In this document: positions 5,834-13,002 of the stretch, piece by piece
How positions within the stretch are numbered: the stretch's first letter is position 1
Layout of the letters: the number at the start of each line of letters is the position of its first letter
Source of the DNA: an uncultured Bacteroidales bacterium
GTDB lineage: Bacteria; Bacteroidota; Bacteroidia; Bacteroidales; F082
DNA length: 13,002 nucleotides
Assembly (NCBI GenBank): GCA_937926515.1
Contig: CALAZZ010000130.1
Coordinates: 1-13,002 of the forward strand
Reading direction: 5' to 3'
Program-made: the position numbers and the translations under genes
Notes under the pieces: model-generated
Databases searched by the model: none
What the model saw: the letters and a program-made list of their open reading frames with translations, nothing else
What the model was told of the DNA's origin: nothing

Positions 5834-6493
5834 ATGAGACTACATTTAAGAACATCAAAATCAAAAGAGTTGGTACCATTCAATTACCAACCCTTTTTAA
5901 CCGGTGCCTTGCACAAATGGATCGGAAAGAACAATTTACATGATGACCGTTTATCACTTTATTCTTTCTCATGGCTAAATGGAGGGAATGCATTAAAGCA
6001 AGGTTTGCGATTTGAACATGGCGCCCATTTTTTTATCAGCGTACATGATCAACATCTTTTAAGAAATATTATTCAAGGAGTTAGGGAAAATCCTGAGATT
6101 GCTTTTGGGCTTGTTGTGAATGAAATAATCATTCAAGAAGACCCAATCTTTGAATACGAGCACAAGTTCATGGCCGCTAGTCCCATTTTCATCAAAAGAA
6201 AAATTGATGGTAAGGAAAATCATTTTGAATTTCATGACAAGAAAAGTTCCGTGTTACTCACAGAAACCTTGCAAAATAAGCTAAGAAAGGCAGGACTAAA
6301 TGATGCAGATGTATCTGTTCAATTTGATTTGGGCTATAGCAGGCCAAGAACCAAAGTGATCTATTACAACAAAATTGGTAATAAGGTGAACATCTGTCCT
6401 GTTATAATTAAAGGTACACCAGAGCAGATTTTGTTCGCCTGGAATGTGGGAGTTGGTAATTCTACAGGAATTGGTTTCGGATCAATACAATAA
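5834..6493 (+). CDS. cas6: Cas6 endoribonuclease, second copy
   Basis: This 219-residue protein is a shorter Cas6, clearly different in sequence from the copy at 3284. The N-terminus (MRLHLRTSKS, then LVPFNYQPFLTGALHKWIG at 13-31) matches the family. LHDDRLSLYSFSWL (35-48) aligns with the LHxxGF...FTFS region of the first copy, making H36 the likely catalytic residue; H27 is an alternative. The C-terminal glycine-rich loop is NVGVGNSTGIGFG (204-216), with the protein ending three residues later. It is the first gene of the main cas operon, follows two repeat-like sequences, and is the likely processing nuclease for this Cascade (inference). Confidence 0.9.
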   Translation: MRLHLRTSKSKELVPFNYQPFLTGALHKWIGKNNLHDDRLSLYSFSWLNGGNALKQGLRFEHGAHFFISVHDQHLLRNIIQGVRENPEIAFGLVVNEIIIQEDPIFEYEHKFMAASPIFIKRKIDGKENHFEFHDKKSSVLLTETLQNKLRKAGLNDADVSVQFDLGYSRPRTKVIYYNKIGNKVNICPVIIKGTPEQILFAWNVGVGNSTGIGFGSIQ

Positions 6494-6518
6494 AGATTCT
6501 TAAAAAAAGCAAATAGCA

Positions 6519-7121
6519 ATGCGGCATTTTGAACAACTTGACCACAACCAATTTTACCATATTTACAACCACGCAGTAGGTGGGCGTGACCTCTTTAAGG
6601 ATACCAACAACTACGAGTATTTTCTAAAACTGTACGATAAACATATATCACCAATAGCGGAAACCTACGCCTGGGTTCTGATGAAAAACCATTTTCACCT
6701 ATTGGTAAGGATAAGGAACGTTGATGAATGTTTAAACCTGACAGGTTTTGAAAACCTGTCAGGTTTAAAGCCGCTGCATCAATATTTTTCAAATTTATTT
6801 AACGCTTACACCAAGGCATTCAATAAATATCATGAAACTTTTGGTGCGCTTTTCGAGCGGCCCTTTAAACGGAAGCTGATTGATAATGAGGACTATTTGC
6901 GGCAAGTAGTCTTGTATATCCATAACAATCCGATTCACCACGGGTTTTGCACCCATCCGTTGGAATACCCCTGGAGTTCATACCTTACTTACATTTCAAA
7001 AAAACCAACAAAACTGGAGCGCGAGGCGGTATTAGGATGGTTTGAAGATCAAACAAATTTTATGGCCGTTCACGAACAGAAAATTGAAAGGGAGGAAATT
7101 GAACAATGGTTGGAGTTGTAA
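6519..7121 (+). CDS. REP-associated tyrosine transposase (RAYT)
   Basis: This 200-residue protein belongs to the Y1 (IS200/RAYT) HUH transposase family. It begins with the typical FYHIYNHAVGGRDLF (12-26), carries the HUH metal-binding motif MKNHFHLLV (55-63, H58 and H60), and has the catalytic-tyrosine helix NAYTKAFNKYHETFG (95-109), with Y97 the likely nucleophile. LFERPFKRK and YIHNNPIHHGF complete the signature. Such enzymes cut single-stranded DNA at palindromic REP elements. Two such palindromes lie at this gene: one inside the frame (residues 71-84), one just after the stop. It lies 25 bases after cas6 and in the same direction, inside the cas operon. The frame is intact, so it may be active, though the internal insertion near the active-site tyrosine could impair it. 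Confidence 0.9.
   Translation: MRHFEQLDHNQFYHIYNHAVGGRDLFKDTNNYEYFLKLYDKHISPIAETYAWVLMKNHFHLLVRIRNVDECLNLTGFENLSGLKPLHQYFSNLFNAYTKAFNKYHETFGALFERPFKRKLIDNEDYLRQVVLYIHNNPIHHGFCTHPLEYPWSSYLTYISKKPTKLEREAVLGWFEDQTNFMAVHEQKIEREEIEQWLEL
6731..6769. repeat. REP-like palindrome inside the transposase frame
   Basis: TTTAAACCTGACAGGTTTT (6731-6749) and its exact reverse complement (6751-6769) flank a single G: a perfect 19-bp inverted repeat. Each arm also contains its own palindrome, AACCTGACAGGTT. The 39 bases equal 13 codons, so the insert keeps the reading frame, adding residues of the type LNLTGFENLSGLK. It matches the palindrome after the gene, and I recall related AACCTGWCAGGTT palindromes as common in Bacteroidota genomes. 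Confidence 0.85.
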
Positions 7122-7129
7122 ATTTCTTC

Positions 7130-7162
7130 AGACCTGACAGGTTTTTGAAACCTGTCAGGTCT
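7130..7162. repeat. REP-like palindrome after the transposase
   Basis: AGACCTGACAGGTTT (7130-7144) and AAACCTGTCAGGTCT (7148-7162) form a perfect 15-bp inverted repeat with a TTG spacer, starting nine bases after the transposase stop. The core is the same as that of the palindrome inside the gene. It is probably the recognition element of this transposase. It could also form an RNA hairpin between the transposase and cas5 messages, without a T-run to terminate. Confidence 0.85.
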
Positions 7163-7197
7163 ATTAACAACGAACATTAAAATAAATTAATTTAACT

Positions 7198-7791
7198 ATG
7201 CTATATATCGTAAAATATTCAGGACCATTCGGTTTTATAAAGCCCTGGACCGCAGTGAGGGATGAAGAAGTCTACAGCCAACAGTTTTTAACACCCTCAA
7301 TTATTGGGGGGTTGGAACGGAAACTTTTCCCCGAACTGCTGAATAAAGAATGGGGGATTCACAAAATTAAAGGCCACCGGTTAACTTATTCTCAAATTTC
7401 GCAACAGCAGGAGCAAACTCAACCTCGAGGATGGAACGTCAAAGGAAAAGGAGAAAAAAAAGAATTTTCACGACCTTTTTCGATATTAAGACGGGGTGTT
7501 TTGGTAAACCCCATCTTATTCCTTGCATTTGATACCATTGCGGATGCAGAAATTGCTTCGAAACAGCATATTTGCCTGGCCCGAAATGAAGATATTCTCT
7601 ATCCATTTGCTGAAATCATAGAAGTTGATGCCTTGCAATTTAATGAGGATGAGGAACTATTCAGTGGTTTTGAACTTGTTTTTGAGGAAAACGAACATTC
7701 GTTTCTGGTTGGCTATAATCGTATGAATAATAATCAACCAATGTTCGGTTGGTTAAGAACAGTTGGAAACCCTGTAAAGACTTTTTATTAG
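7198..7791 (+). CDS. cas5: Cas5, Cascade subunit binding the crRNA 5' handle
   Basis: This 197-residue protein has the Cas5 N-terminal pattern. A short strand LYIVKYSGPFGFIKPWT (2-18) is followed by QQFLTPSIIGGLERKLFP (28-45), corresponding to the family's ...fp.PT.iiGlle segment after the first RAMP strand. Cas5 caps the 5' handle of the crRNA in Cascade. Length is in the usual range. Together with the order cas5-cas3-cas8-cas7 it suggests the PGING variant of type I-B (Cas5p); this is from memory, without a profile search. The stop codon directly abuts the cas3 start, so the two are surely cotranscribed and probably coupled. The REP-like palindrome lies 36 bases upstream. Confidence 0.82.
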   Translation: MLYIVKYSGPFGFIKPWTAVRDEEVYSQQFLTPSIIGGLERKLFPELLNKEWGIHKIKGHRLTYSQISQQQEQTQPRGWNVKGKGEKKEFSRPFSILRRGVLVNPILFLAFDTIADAEIASKQHICLARNEDILYPFAEIIEVDALQFNEDEELFSGFELVFEENEHSFLVGYNRMNNNQPMFGWLRTVGNPVKTFY

Positions 7792-9948
7792 ATGGTAGTT
7801 TGTGAACATATAAAAGCAAAAGGCAAGCCTGATTTTACACCCTTGCACACCCATTTACTGCATGTGGTAATGGCGGCTGAAAAAATAGCAGATACCTTGG
7901 GTTTTAATAAAGAAGTCGCCAGGCTTGGTGCAATTTTGCACGATATTGGAAAGGCCAGCCCTGTTTTTCAACAACGTCTGAATCCTGACTATAGAAGAAA
8001 AGACAGTGATAAACCATTTCGCCACGAATTAGCCTCGCTGTTTTTTCTTTCTCTATTTAACGCTGAGATTCATCCACAGCTGATTGAAATGGTGGTAGCA
8101 CATCATAAATCTGTTGAGAAAGACTCTCGCGATAAAGGTATTCTGGACTTGGAGGAGAATATCGACGATGTGTTTGCAATTCATAGTGCCGATTGGGATA
8201 ATTGGTCGAAAGATGCATTGATGATACTTAATGAATTTGGAGTTTCAGTTCATGAAATCTCTCCACAAGAAGCTGAGGCGAATTACTATATAGCTGTAAA
8301 TTATGTTCAAAATAGTATCATAAGGCAAGGATACTCTGAGTGGAAAGGGTTAATGATGGCAGCCGATCATTTTGCTTCTGCAATGATAGATGAAACAGCT
8401 AATCAGTTAAATAAAACCTTCAAAGTGGCTGATCTGAGTTTTTTCAACCGGCAACATGATCTATATCCACTTTCACTGATGAATGCTGATTCTGAGAAAA
8501 AACATACGCTTGTTGTTGCAAGCACCGGCGCAGGAAAAACTGATTTTTTATTCCGGAGTTGCAAAAAAAGAGTGTTTTACACGCTCCCGTTTCAAGCTTC
8601 AATTAACGCAATGTATAAACGTGTATCTAATGATTTGATGGACACAAACCAGAATCTTGATATACGAATTTTGCATTCTGCCTCAAGTATCGCGACCAGA
8701 GGAAAAGAAACTGAGGAACAGATGTTACAGGGGTTGATTGGTTCTTCCATTAAGATATTGACCCCACACCAAATTGCCGGTATACTTTTCGGAACCCGTG
8801 CTTTTGAATCTACCATTATTGATTTGAAAGGCAACGATGTAATTCTTGATGAAATTCATACCTACACCGAAATATCACGAGCCATTGTGATTAAAATGGT
8901 TGAGGTTTTAAATCGGTTGGGCTGCAACTTGCACATTGGAACCGCTACAATGCCAACAGATTTGTATAACAGAATTGTCCAAATTCTAGGAAACGAAAAT
9001 GTGTTTGAGGTAAGTTTACCAAAATCGGAATTGGAAACATTCAACAGGCACACAATACACAAATTAAATTCCTGGGATAATGCTGAACATGTTATAGAAG
9101 AAGCAATTCGTGCTGATCAAAAAATACTTGTCGTTTGCAATAGGGTAAAATCAGCCCAGGAACGATTTGAATTCTATAAAAATAAATATCCTGAACTACC
9201 TAGCTTGTTGCTTCATAGCCGTTTCAAACGTGGGGATAGGAATGACAAAGAAACTCAGCTCATTGGATTGGACAAATTTGGAAACCCAACAGGAGCTTTT
9301 AATACATCTGAAAATGCTTGCCTGGTGGTATCAACACAAGTAGTAGAAGTTAGCCTGGATATTAGTTTCGATCTGATGATAACCGAAACAGCACCATTGG
9401 ATTCAATGATTCAGAGATTTGGGCGTGTTAATCGTAAACGGACGAATGAAACAATAGGCAAATACAAACCCATTTATGTAATTCCACCACCCGACGACAA
9501 AAAAGAGGCCCTGCCTTATGATTTAGATATACTGAAGTCGAGTTTCAAGGTTTTACCAAATGATGATGTATTAAATGAAAAAGACTTGCAGGAGAAAATT
9601 GATGCTGTTTTCCCGGAAGTTGATGTGATGAACATTGAAACACATTCTATCTTTAAGAAAGACGGTTCAATGGTCATCGACTTTCTGACCCATCGACCAA
9701 AATCATATCTGCTGGAATTACTCGAAATCGACAGCGTAAGTTGCATAACAGACGACGATGTCGAGAATTATGAAAATGCCACTTTCGAAGAGCGCATGAT
9801 GATGGAAATTCCGGCCAGGTACTGGTCGGTAAAAAAGTTTGCACAATCAGAATATGGGAATAAGCCATACATAGTTCCAGCGCATTCGTATCATTCAGAT
9901 TATGGTTTCGATATCGAAAAAGCAAAATCAAGTTATGAACTATTATAA
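7792..9948 (+). CDS. cas3: Cas3 helicase-nuclease
   Basis: This 718-residue protein carries both Cas3 activities. The N-terminal HD nuclease shows H24 or H21, the HD pair H50-D51 in LHDIGKAS, RHE around H78, H104-H105 in VVAHHKS, and D193 in AADHFAS. The superfamily 2 helicase follows: Walker A ASTGAGKT (243-250), DEIH box (353-356), TAT (384-386), motif V STQVVEVSLD (514-523) and motif VI QRFGRVNRK (541-549). All key residues look intact, so target degradation should work. About 170 residues at the C-terminus form the accessory domain. The ATG directly follows the cas5 stop. It unwinds and degrades DNA strands once Cascade has bound a target. Confidence 0.97.
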   Translation: MVVCEHIKAKGKPDFTPLHTHLLHVVMAAEKIADTLGFNKEVARLGAILHDIGKASPVFQQRLNPDYRRKDSDKPFRHELASLFFLSLFNAEIHPQLIEMVVAHHKSVEKDSRDKGILDLEENIDDVFAIHSADWDNWSKDALMILNEFGVSVHEISPQEAEANYYIAVNYVQNSIIRQGYSEWKGLMMAADHFASAMIDETANQLNKTFKVADLSFFNRQHDLYPLSLMNADSEKKHTLVVASTGAGKTDFLFRSCKKRVFYTLPFQASINAMYKRVSNDLMDTNQNLDIRILHSASSIATRGKETEEQMLQGLIGSSIKILTPHQIAGILFGTRAFESTIIDLKGNDVILDEIHTYTEISRAIVIKMVEVLNRLGCNLHIGTATMPTDLYNRIVQILGNENVFEVSLPKSELETFNRHTIHKLNSWDNAEHVIEEAIRADQKILVVCNRVKSAQERFEFYKNKYPELPSLLLHSRFKRGDRNDKETQLIGLDKFGNPTGAFNTSENACLVVSTQVVEVSLDISFDLMITETAPLDSMIQRFGRVNRKRTNETIGKYKPIYVIPPPDDKKEALPYDLDILKSSFKVLPNDDVLNEKDLQEKIDAVFPEVDVMNIETHSIFKKDGSMVIDFLTHRPKSYLLELLEIDSVSCITDDDVENYENATFEERMMMEIPARYWSVKKFAQSEYGNKPYIVPAHSYHSDYGFDIEKAKSSYELL

Positions 9949-9960
9949 ACAATCAGGTCT

Positions 9961-11244
9961 ATGATAACAGTAAACATTGGGAGAACATTTCTCCGCGCTT
10001 ACAACCAAAAATACGAAAAAGAGCTGACGGCCAAAGCGTTCTTTGAAACGGAGTATTTTGAGTTGTTTTTTAATCATCCAAAATATTTGCAATGGGCTAC
10101 TAATTCTCCATTTGTGCAAATGAAAAAAGGGCAAAAGCCTCATCTATTGAATAAACAAGAAAGAATTGAGAAGTTAGATAACCTACATGAGAAAATAGCC
10201 TCCGGTGAAATTGATGCAAGTATTGCCATTGGCTTTCCTGCATCAGAGGTAAAAGAATTTGCTACAACCTCAGGATTGGTAACTGACTTGATGATAAACC
10301 ATAGCAAGGAAGATATTTACTATTCCTGGATCGGAAGTGGATTGAGCATTGGTGTTTCTGGTGGCTACGCAATTCTGTTTGATAAGCCCGAGATTTTACT
10401 GAAAACTTATGAAGGCTGGAAAGTATATCGGCAATTCTTAACTGATCCTACCTTAGAAAGATTGGCAGGCAATAAGATCACAAGTTGGAATGGGCAGTGG
10501 TTGAGTTATTCATTCAGTAAAGAATTTCGTCAGTTTTTTGATTATGCTTCACTCAACCGACATGGTTTTTTTAAACTAAGTAATGCTGAAACTGTAATTG
10601 AAACAGTTAAATGGAGCAAGCTTTTTTTCAATCTATCCAAGCAATTTCCTGAAAATTCATTTACAGGCTATGTCTTTAGTTTTGGTCAAACAAACAAGAC
10701 TTTAGGCTTTTTTCCATTTAAATTTATTCAAGCACAGAAACTCATTAGTTTATATGTAAAGCTCTTTGGGGTTAATGCGGCAATAAATGAAGCCCCAATT
10801 TATGAGGAAATATTCGGGCTAAAATTTTATAAAGCTTGTCAATTAGGCGCAATAGGAATCCAGGCACTAAGACCTGATCAGTTACTTGAAGATATCCAAA
10901 ATGATAAAAAAATAGAATTAATTAAATTTCGAACCTATAAAATATGGTTATTAGCTATGATTAATAAAGAAGAAACTTTAAACCTTACAAATGAAATATC
11001 GGAGATATTACATTTGTATAAAACGGGTTCAAAAGGAACCGACAGAAAAGCTTTAGTTGAGAAAAAACTATTGCAATCAGGTAAACGCAACTTTCTCATT
11101 CACTGGGAGGAAATTGTAATAGCCTTACCTGAAAAGAAAGTTAAGCTTAAAGAGATAAGTGATAAAGTTTTTTATATGGAAACTGAAGAATTTGGCTACT
11201 TTATTGCTTTATTGAAATTAGATTATCGTTATCAGGAAAAATAA
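9961..11244 (+). CDS. cas8: Cas8-type Cascade large subunit (Csp2-like)
   Basis: This 427-residue protein occupies the large-subunit position between cas3 and cas7. It starts with ITVNIGRTFLRAYNQKY, then GFPASEVKEFATTSGLVTDLM (91-111). I recognise no enzymatic motif. It has a single cysteine (C293), so it lacks the CxxC pairs of the Cas8b1/Cst1 type. Position, size and neighbours fit the PGING large subunit (Csp2, a Cas8), which would recognise the PAM and recruit Cas3. The identification is mostly by context. The gap to cas3 is 12 bases and to cas7 is 17. After M111 the next in-frame methionine is M333, near the C-terminal helical part, which could serve as an internal start for a small subunit. 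Confidence 0.72.
   Translation: MITVNIGRTFLRAYNQKYEKELTAKAFFETEYFELFFNHPKYLQWATNSPFVQMKKGQKPHLLNKQERIEKLDNLHEKIASGEIDASIAIGFPASEVKEFATTSGLVTDLMINHSKEDIYYSWIGSGLSIGVSGGYAILFDKPEILLKTYEGWKVYRQFLTDPTLERLAGNKITSWNGQWLSYSFSKEFRQFFDYASLNRHGFFKLSNAETVIETVKWSKLFFNLSKQFPENSFTGYVFSFGQTNKTLGFFPFKFIQAQKLISLYVKLFGVNAAINEAPIYEEIFGLKFYKACQLGAIGIQALRPDQLLEDIQNDKKIELIKFRTYKIWLLAMINKEETLNLTNEISEILHLYKTGSKGTDRKALVEKKLLQSGKRNFLIHWEEIVIALPEKKVKLKEISDKVFYMETEEFGYFIALLKLDYRYQEK
10957..11244 (+). CDS. Possible internal small subunit (Cas11-like) in cas8
   Basis: In several type I-B, I-C and I-D systems the small subunit Cas11 is translated from an internal start within cas8. Here the ATG at 10957 (M333) would give a 95-residue, mostly helical and basic protein from the Cas8 C-terminus, and no separate cas11 gene is visible. 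There is no clear ribosome binding site ahead of it, but most genes in this window lack one too. It is listed as a possibility only. Confidence 0.22.
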   Translation: MINKEETLNLTNEISEILHLYKTGSKGTDRKALVEKKLLQSGKRNFLIHWEEIVIALPEKKVKLKEISDKVFYMETEEFGYFIALLKLDYRYQEK

Positions 11245-11261
11245 ATTAAAAATTTAAAACA

Positions 11262-12338
11262 ATGAACACAATTTACATTAGAACTTTGAAAAGAGTCAAC
11301 CACACAGTTTTTGGCGTAGAAAAAGGTCAAAAAGTATACTGGGATTCTCAGTTTAAAAAAGGCCCTCTACCATATTCAAGTGGTCAACAAATCAAAAGGT
11401 CATTAATTGACTCACTAAATTCAGCGCTAAACACAAAGCCATCACCGACAACGTTTGTTTCAAAAGTAGCATTCAAAAAAGAAACTTTAGAATTTGATGG
11501 AGAAGGTGAAGTGTATGGCACATGCAATCCAGTGCACGCTGATCAACTTATTGGAGGTTGGATGAAAGCAGTAACGGGTAGCCGTGTTTACAAACGAAGA
11601 AGTCCTTTGTCAATATCTGCAATGACTGCACTTCATCCCTTGTTAGCAGGTGTTAATGAAGAAAATATAACTTTTGATAGAAAGGATCGGTCAAACACAA
11701 AAGTTATTGTCAAAATTAAAGAAGGCACCGATTTTAGAGAATTATCTGAAGATGAAATAATTGATTTTCTCGATAATAGAGAGAAGCATACAAGTCTAGC
11801 TAGCAAGTATATTCAAGATCAACGCCGAGCTAATGGCTTATTTATTCAAGACATGGCAATTGACTTACGTCGTTTATTCTGCGTTACACTGAATAAGCTT
11901 GAGCCTGAAATAACTGAAGAAACAGAAAAACTGCTTCGCGAAAATGGCTGGGCAGAATCCGAAAATGTTTTTGGCAAATGTTTGGTGGCCCCTAAAACCA
12001 TAAGAGATAAGTTAACCCCTGCACTGGCCAATGCAATTATTAATTGGGCCATAACATCCAATCAATCCCGCACTTTCAGCTTAATGGAAACTTTGGCTGT
12101 TTCAATTAGTGAAAATGCGAATAAAATTGCCGGCAGCATTCGCGCAAAACTAAGCGGCGAAGAAGAAAACAAAGCAGTACCGATTATAGAGGAGGAACTT
12201 GAAGGTGTTGATACATTTGTAACCCTTCCTGCCGCAGCTTATATCATTTCGAAAAGAGAAAGTGCTGATGCCCTTGACAAAGCAGAACAAAAACTCATTG
12301 ACCTGATGATGGCTTTCGATTACGAAAACCAATTATAG
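11262..12338 (+). CDS. cas7: Cas7, Cascade backbone subunit (Csp1-like)
   Basis: This 358-residue protein is the repeated backbone subunit that coats the crRNA guide. It begins with IYIRTLKRVNHTVFGVE, an RRM-type first strand. It then has the Cas7 signature PYSSGQQIKRSLIDSL (37-52), where the conserved sGQ..KR helix follows strand one. NQSRTFSLMETLAVSIS (267-283) fits the C-terminal strand of the core. The family resembles Cst2/DevR and PGING Csp1 proteins. Multiple copies would impose the six-base periodicity that the predicted promoter target also shows. It is the last gene of the operon; a terminator follows 20 bases after the stop. The two genes expected next in a full locus, cas4 and cas1, are missing. 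Confidence 0.85.
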   Translation: MNTIYIRTLKRVNHTVFGVEKGQKVYWDSQFKKGPLPYSSGQQIKRSLIDSLNSALNTKPSPTTFVSKVAFKKETLEFDGEGEVYGTCNPVHADQLIGGWMKAVTGSRVYKRRSPLSISAMTALHPLLAGVNEENITFDRKDRSNTKVIVKIKEGTDFRELSEDEIIDFLDNREKHTSLASKYIQDQRRANGLFIQDMAIDLRRLFCVTLNKLEPEITEETEKLLRENGWAESENVFGKCLVAPKTIRDKLTPALANAIINWAITSNQSRTFSLMETLAVSISENANKIAGSIRAKLSGEEENKAVPIIEEELEGVDTFVTLPAAAYIISKRESADALDKAEQKLIDLMMAFDYENQL

Positions 12339-12357
12339 TCGTAAAGTTTTTGAATTG

Positions 12358-12386
12358 ACCCCGAGCTGAGATCGGTTCGGGGTTTT
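12358..12386 (+). terminator. Rho-independent terminator of the cas operon
   Basis: ACCCCGA (12358-12364) pairs with TCGGGGT (12377-12383), followed by TTTTGT. The loop of 12 bases can pair further internally. It marks the end of the cas operon 20 bases after the cas7 stop. Confidence 0.75.
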
Positions 12387-12430
12387 GTGGGTTTAAAAAG
12401 CTACTATTTCCACTTTATTAACAAAAGAAA

Positions 12431-13002
12431 ATGCCTCACCTCTCCCACCTCCTGCACCTCATCCAACGCGCCTGCCTACAGGTGCCGCCCTCGCATCCAT
12501 TATGGGCGTTGAGCCAGGCAGACCCGGACAATGCGGTGGAGCTTGAAGATATGTCATATATCGAGCAAATGTTTGCCGGTACAGAAAAACCAATTGCCGA
12601 AATTACCGGTATTTCATGGGCTGAACTTCCCGATCCCGATGGTTTGGACGGGCAGCAAAAGGAAACACTTGCCACAGCTCTGACGCAGTTGCTTGATTTA
12701 CATCATTTTCGGCTTGATTTTCCTGAAAGCTATTCCATGGCACTGCGCTATGGCACCATACGTGATTTCTGGATGACCGATCAGGTGCCACTTACCTACG
12801 GGATGCATACCATCAAACTATGCACAATGGAACCCGACGACTGTCCATTTCCAGGGTATTGTAAGGTTTGTGAAGAGGTTGCCGCCCAAATGGAAGCTGA
12901 CAACAGCAATACACTATTGATGGATGACTTTGATGTGGATGCCGCAGATTTGCTTCCCACACAGGACGAATTGGAACAATGGAAGCAAAACAACCCTATT
13001 GA
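12431..13002 (+). CDS. Unrecognised protein, 3' end outside window
   Basis: A frame opens at ATG 12431 and is still open at the end of the window after 190 residues. The sequence begins MPHLSHLLHLIQRACLQ and carries a cysteine group C131, C138, C144 and C147 (within CPFPGYCKVC), which could bind a metal. No signal peptide is visible. Base composition is richer in G and C than the cas genes and similar to the gene at 4202-5605, so it is probably resident chromosome beyond the cas region. I do not recognise a family. The start is uncertain, since ATG at 12551 is also in frame, but the first ATG keeps a plausible amphipathic N-terminal helix. Confidence 0.6.
   Translation, partial: MPHLSHLLHLIQRACLQVPPSHPLWALSQADPDNAVELEDMSYIEQMFAGTEKPIAEITGISWAELPDPDGLDGQQKETLATALTQLLDLHHFRLDFPESYSMALRYGTIRDFWMTDQVPLTYGMHTIKLCTMEPDDCPFPGYCKVCEEVAAQMEADNSNTLLMDDFDVDAADLLPTQDELEQWKQNNPI

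Noticed and set aside
6731..6769. The palindrome as a transcription terminator
   Set aside because: It lies inside an intact coding frame and is not followed by a T-run; its twin after the gene identifies it as a REP-like element.
12387..13002. cas4, cas1, cas2 or a repeat array after cas7
   Set aside because: The region holds a terminator and one open frame without Cas motifs; no repeated unit is visible.

Overview
The window looks like a chromosomal stretch from a member of the Bacteroidota. The coding DNA is AT-rich, Shine-Dalgarno sequences are mostly weak or absent, several gene starts are preceded by promoter-like TAnnTTTG elements, and the Cas proteins resemble the type I-B variant called PGING in Porphyromonas and relatives. 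All supported genes are on the + strand. No sequence search was possible, so family names rest on motifs I could read.

Layout. Positions 1-704 hold no gene. Next come a class I SAM-dependent methyltransferase (705-1475) with a possible leader peptide, a terminator, and a cysteine-rich YkgJ-like protein (1612-2106). A WYL-domain regulator (2336-3226) is followed by a first Cas6 endoribonuclease (3284-4105) and an unrecognised all-helical protein (4202-5605). After a 228-base gap comes the main cas operon: a second, different Cas6 (5834-6493), a REP-associated tyrosine transposase (6519-7121), Cas5, Cas3, a Cas8-type large subunit and Cas7 (7198-12338), then a terminator. The window ends inside an unrecognised gene (12431 onward). 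The interference machinery is complete (Cas3, Cas5, Cas6, Cas7, Cas8), but cas1, cas2, cas4 and a CRISPR array are all absent.

The most interesting part is the gap at 5606-5833. It holds, in order: a Bacteroidota-type promoter (5630-5662); a 71-nt tRNA-like gene starting almost at the expected transcription start, with good acceptor, D and T arms but an anticodon loop lacking U33 and a purine at 37; and two degenerate CRISPR-repeat-like sequences (5748-5777 and 5793-5822). The sequence right after the first pseudo-repeat, read as a crRNA guide, pairs at 15 of its first 17 positions with the promoter driving the tRNA-like gene. Its mismatches fall at positions 6 and 12 (and next at 18), the bases a type I Cascade flips out, and the target is flanked by a 5'-CCA PAM-like triplet. 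This is the arrangement expected of a Cascade-guarding toxin-antitoxin RNA pair (CreTA-like), or of crRNA-like autorepression of a cas operon (CreR-like), with a tRNA mimic as the repressed RNA.

Working model (inference): Cascade loaded with the crRNA-like RNA covers the -33 region of the promoter. While Cascade is intact the tRNA-like RNA, and perhaps readthrough into the cas operon, stays low. Loss of Cascade would release it. The transposase between cas6 and cas5, and the REP-like palindrome inside its reading frame, show that the operon has been invaded by mobile DNA.
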